A stretch of DNA of 64,000 bases from Psychrobacter sp. UBA3962 (lineage in GTDB: Bacteria; Pseudomonadota; Gammaproteobacteria; Pseudomonadales; Moraxellaceae): positions 13,691-77,690 of the forward strand of contig NZ_DGDC01000052.1 in NCBI RefSeq assembly GCF_002385225.1, in the 5' to 3' direction. A program made the translations under genes and the position numbers. The notes below the pieces were generated by a model. The model saw only the letters and a program-made list of their open reading frames with translations. It did not search any database and was not told the DNA's origin. This document shows positions 62,742-64,000 of the stretch, piece by piece; positions within the stretch are counted from its first letter, which is position 1, and every line of letters starts with the position of its first letter.

Positions 62742-62791
62742 CTTCTTCTTAATATATCAGTAGTCTTAATATTTGAATGTTGTATAGACTT

Positions 62792-62827
62792 AATGGCCGT
62801 CACATGATTTTGTGGCGGCTATTTTGT
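62792..62827 (+). terminator. Rho-independent terminator after copy 2
   Basis: GCCGTCAC pairs with GTGGCGGC around a short loop, followed by a short T-rich tail. Confidence 0.75.
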
Positions 62828-62885
62828 TAAGGAGTGAGTGATCTGTATTAAAGTAAGGGGTATAAACTGTAAGAGATCAAATAAT

Positions 62886-63209
62886 ATGAAACAGATAATA
62901 ACTATCATAATGGCAGTAGCCTTAACCGCCTGTAGCTTTAGGGGGTTTCAACCACCACCCGAAGGGTATGAAGTTTATAAAGAACGTAATTTAGGTGTTA
63001 GTAATCAGACTATTATGCAGGACATGAAAAACTGTGGATTTCCAGATGTTTATCATACTTCTGAATATTTGGTTTCTGATAGAAATGAATTTACTAAATC
63101 AACTCTATGTATGGAAAGCAAAGGATATAGAAGTAATAGTCATGGTGGTATATGCAAAATTGATTCATTCAAAAACACAGAAGCCTGCCAAAAGCATCTC
63201 AGTCAATAA
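62886..63209 (+). CDS. Small lipoprotein, possible orphan immunity protein (copy A)
   Basis: 107 residues from the ATG at 62886, where a lipoprotein signal begins (lipobox LTAC, Cys17); an upstream in-frame codon at 62838 has no such support. The mature part has a conserved pattern shared with the gene at 63552: DMKNCGF, a Tyr-rich middle, CMESKGY and a final TEACQKHL. Four cysteines after the lipid Cys suggest two disulfides. It sits in an array with a toxin-like fragment, so an immunity function against a periplasmic-acting toxin is inferred, not shown. Confidence 0.65.
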   Translation: MKQIITIIMAVALTACSFRGFQPPPEGYEVYKERNLGVSNQTIMQDMKNCGFPDVYHTSEYLVSDRNEFTKSTLCMESKGYRSNSHGGICKIDSFKNTEACQKHLSQ

Positions 63210-63297
63210 GCTGAACTCATCGAAAGACACATTAGCGATTGCTGGTGTGTCTTTTTTGTTCAATAATAAAAGAATTATCAAGCCCACGAAGCCGATC
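63177..63297 (+). repeat. Junction repeat, copy A (about 120 bp)
   Basis: It covers the end of lipoprotein A (coding TEACQKHL), its stop, a terminator hairpin and the first codons (coding NYQAHEAD) of the fragment that follows. A second copy lies at 63858-63982 in the same relation to lipoprotein B. Confidence 0.85.
63223..63257 (+). terminator. Terminator within junction repeat A
   Basis: AAAGACACA pairs with TGTGTCTTT across a 14-base loop and is followed by T6. Confidence 0.75.
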
Positions 63298-63548
63298 CCG
63301 TCAGTGGCTTAATTGGTCTGAACTCAAGTACAGGCGGAAATAACTCAGAAGATAAAACAGTGATAGGTGAATGGAAGGATATGATTGGGAATCCTGCTAC
63401 AGTGCATAGTTGTTATGGAGTGGGAAATAATAAATGCGAAGAAAAAAACTATTGGAATGATAATATCCCCAATAATGGCGCTGATTTACCACAGTGGGTA
63501 CCTGCATATCGCTATGATAATCCGCAAAATAAGATTGATGGAGAATAA
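63270..63548 (+). pseudogene. Start-less fragment resembling the C-terminal tip of a polymorphic toxin
   Basis: A 92-codon frame opens after a stop at 63267 and runs to 63548. It has no ATG start before residue 37 (the best initiator is a GTG at 63360) and no good ribosome site. It begins NYQAHEADPVSG, a run also found at the end of the second junction repeat (NYQAHEAD). The remaining tip has two cysteines (HSCYG, NNKCEEK), several Trp and an acidic end. It stops three bases before a lipoprotein gene whose GGAG lies in it. This arrangement is that of orphan toxin tips with immunity genes, but the toxin activity is unknown. Confidence 0.5.
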
Positions 63549-63551
63549 TTT

Positions 63552-63890
63552 ATGAAATTACTAACGTTATTAATTTTAATCAGCCTTACTTTATCAGGGT
63601 GTCATATAGAGCGAGCTTTCGATTATCCAGACGAATATAAGGGATATTATTTTCATGGCAAGTATCCTACTAAAGGTAGTGCCTTAGCGGAACAAACAAA
63701 AAAAGACATGCTTGATTGTGGCTTTCGTAATACCTGGAACAACATTGGTTATATGACGAAAAACGAAGTCGCAATCTCTAGCATGTGTATGGAAAATAAA
63801 GGTTATTCCAAGAATGGTGAAACTAGAAAAACCTGTGATTATGAAGTTTATCAAGGAACAGAAGCCTGCCAAAAGCATCTAACTCAATAG
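63552..63890 (+). CDS. Small lipoprotein, possible immunity protein (copy B)
   Basis: 112 residues. Lipobox LSGC (Cys17) follows a short hydrophobic signal. It is paralogous to the lipoprotein at 62886: DMLDCGF, CMENKGY and TEACQKHL match in order and spacing, whereas the first 40 mature residues differ. GGAG lies nine bases before its ATG inside the preceding fragment, three bases from its stop, so the pair is tightly coupled. An immunity role is inferred. Confidence 0.65.
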   Translation: MKLLTLLILISLTLSGCHIERAFDYPDEYKGYYFHGKYPTKGSALAEQTKKDMLDCGFRNTWNNIGYMTKNEVAISSMCMENKGYSKNGETRKTCDYEVYQGTEACQKHLTQ

Positions 63891-63982
63891 TTTGGCTGAA
63901 CTGATTAAAAGGCACATTAGCGATTGCTGGTGTGTCTTTTTTGTTCAATAATAAAAGAACTATCAAGCCCACGAAGCCGATC
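63858..63982 (+). repeat. Junction repeat, copy B (about 125 bp)
   Basis: Nearly the same as the repeat at 63177-63297: lipoprotein end, terminator and a start coding NYQAHEAD. After GAAGCCGATC it diverges and the frame meets a stop within two codons, so the second fragment is broken or replaced by another insert beyond the window. Confidence 0.8.
63907..63943 (+). terminator. Terminator within junction repeat B
   Basis: AAAGGCACA pairs with TGTGTCTTT (one G-T mismatch relative to copy A) and is followed by T6. Confidence 0.7.
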
Positions 63983-64000
63983 GGTAATCACCCCGAAAAA

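Noticed and set aside
1..64000. CRISPR array, insertion sequence, prophage, tRNA or rRNA
   Set aside because: No regular spacer-repeat pattern, transposase or phage-like protein, cloverleaf with a T-loop GGTTCGA motif, or rRNA sequence was recognised when reading the intergenic DNA.

Overview
The window is an ordinary-density chromosomal segment of a gammaproteobacterium of the Moraxellaceae, most like Psychrobacter. The reasons are the AT-leaning composition, rsmG-parA-parB, msbA-lpxK-kdsB, a homodimeric-type aceE-aceF pair, an osmolyte ABC transporter, and many proteins with low-complexity Ser/Gln/Lys/Glu extensions. The genus is inferred by eye; no database was searched. I saw no rRNA, tRNA, insertion sequence, prophage or CRISPR array.

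Left part (1-21.7 kb). A peptide/microcin-C-type ABC transporter (binding protein cut by the window edge, two permeases, gloB lodged between them) is followed by a small lipoprotein, an alpha/beta hydrolase, zapE, an exported protein of unknown role, aceE-aceF, a voltage-gated-type K+ channel, a diverged TerD-like protein, a WYL regulator, a Lon-family protease, rsmG, parA and parB.

Middle (21.9-43 kb). The envelope operon msbA-lpxK-kdsB leads into holB. Next comes a lipid-metabolism block: a divergent thiolase with a 179-residue charged extension, a long FabG and a MaoC hydratase. Then follow a small phosphatase-like protein, a serine hydrolase, a CPA1 antiporter, a candidate 6S-like RNA, a DIP1984-family protein, ilvD, an unknown gene, lipB, an SDR and a coniferyl-aldehyde-type dehydrogenase.

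Right part (43-64 kb). A betaine-type transporter is encoded as a binding-protein/permease fusion plus a short ATPase. A lipoprotein thioredoxin-MsrA-MsrB fusion comes next. It is followed by a polyamine/membrane module on one strand: membrane-anchored spermidine synthase, AdoMet decarboxylase, DUF350, SPFH-SHOCT and DUF4178. Then come a lipoprotein, glxK-xseB-xseA and two tandem AlkK-like acyl-CoA synthetases.

The window ends inside what looks like an orphan toxin/immunity array. Two paralogous small lipoproteins flank a start-less, toxin-tip-like fragment, and a duplicated ~120-bp junction carries the same gene end, terminator and fragment start. The most promising places for new biology are this array, the polyamine-SPFH-DUF4178 module, the structured RNA at 35.8-36.0 kb, and several intergenic sets of direct repeats with 21- or 22-bp period. 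Starts were adjusted from ribosome-site and homology evidence where noted.
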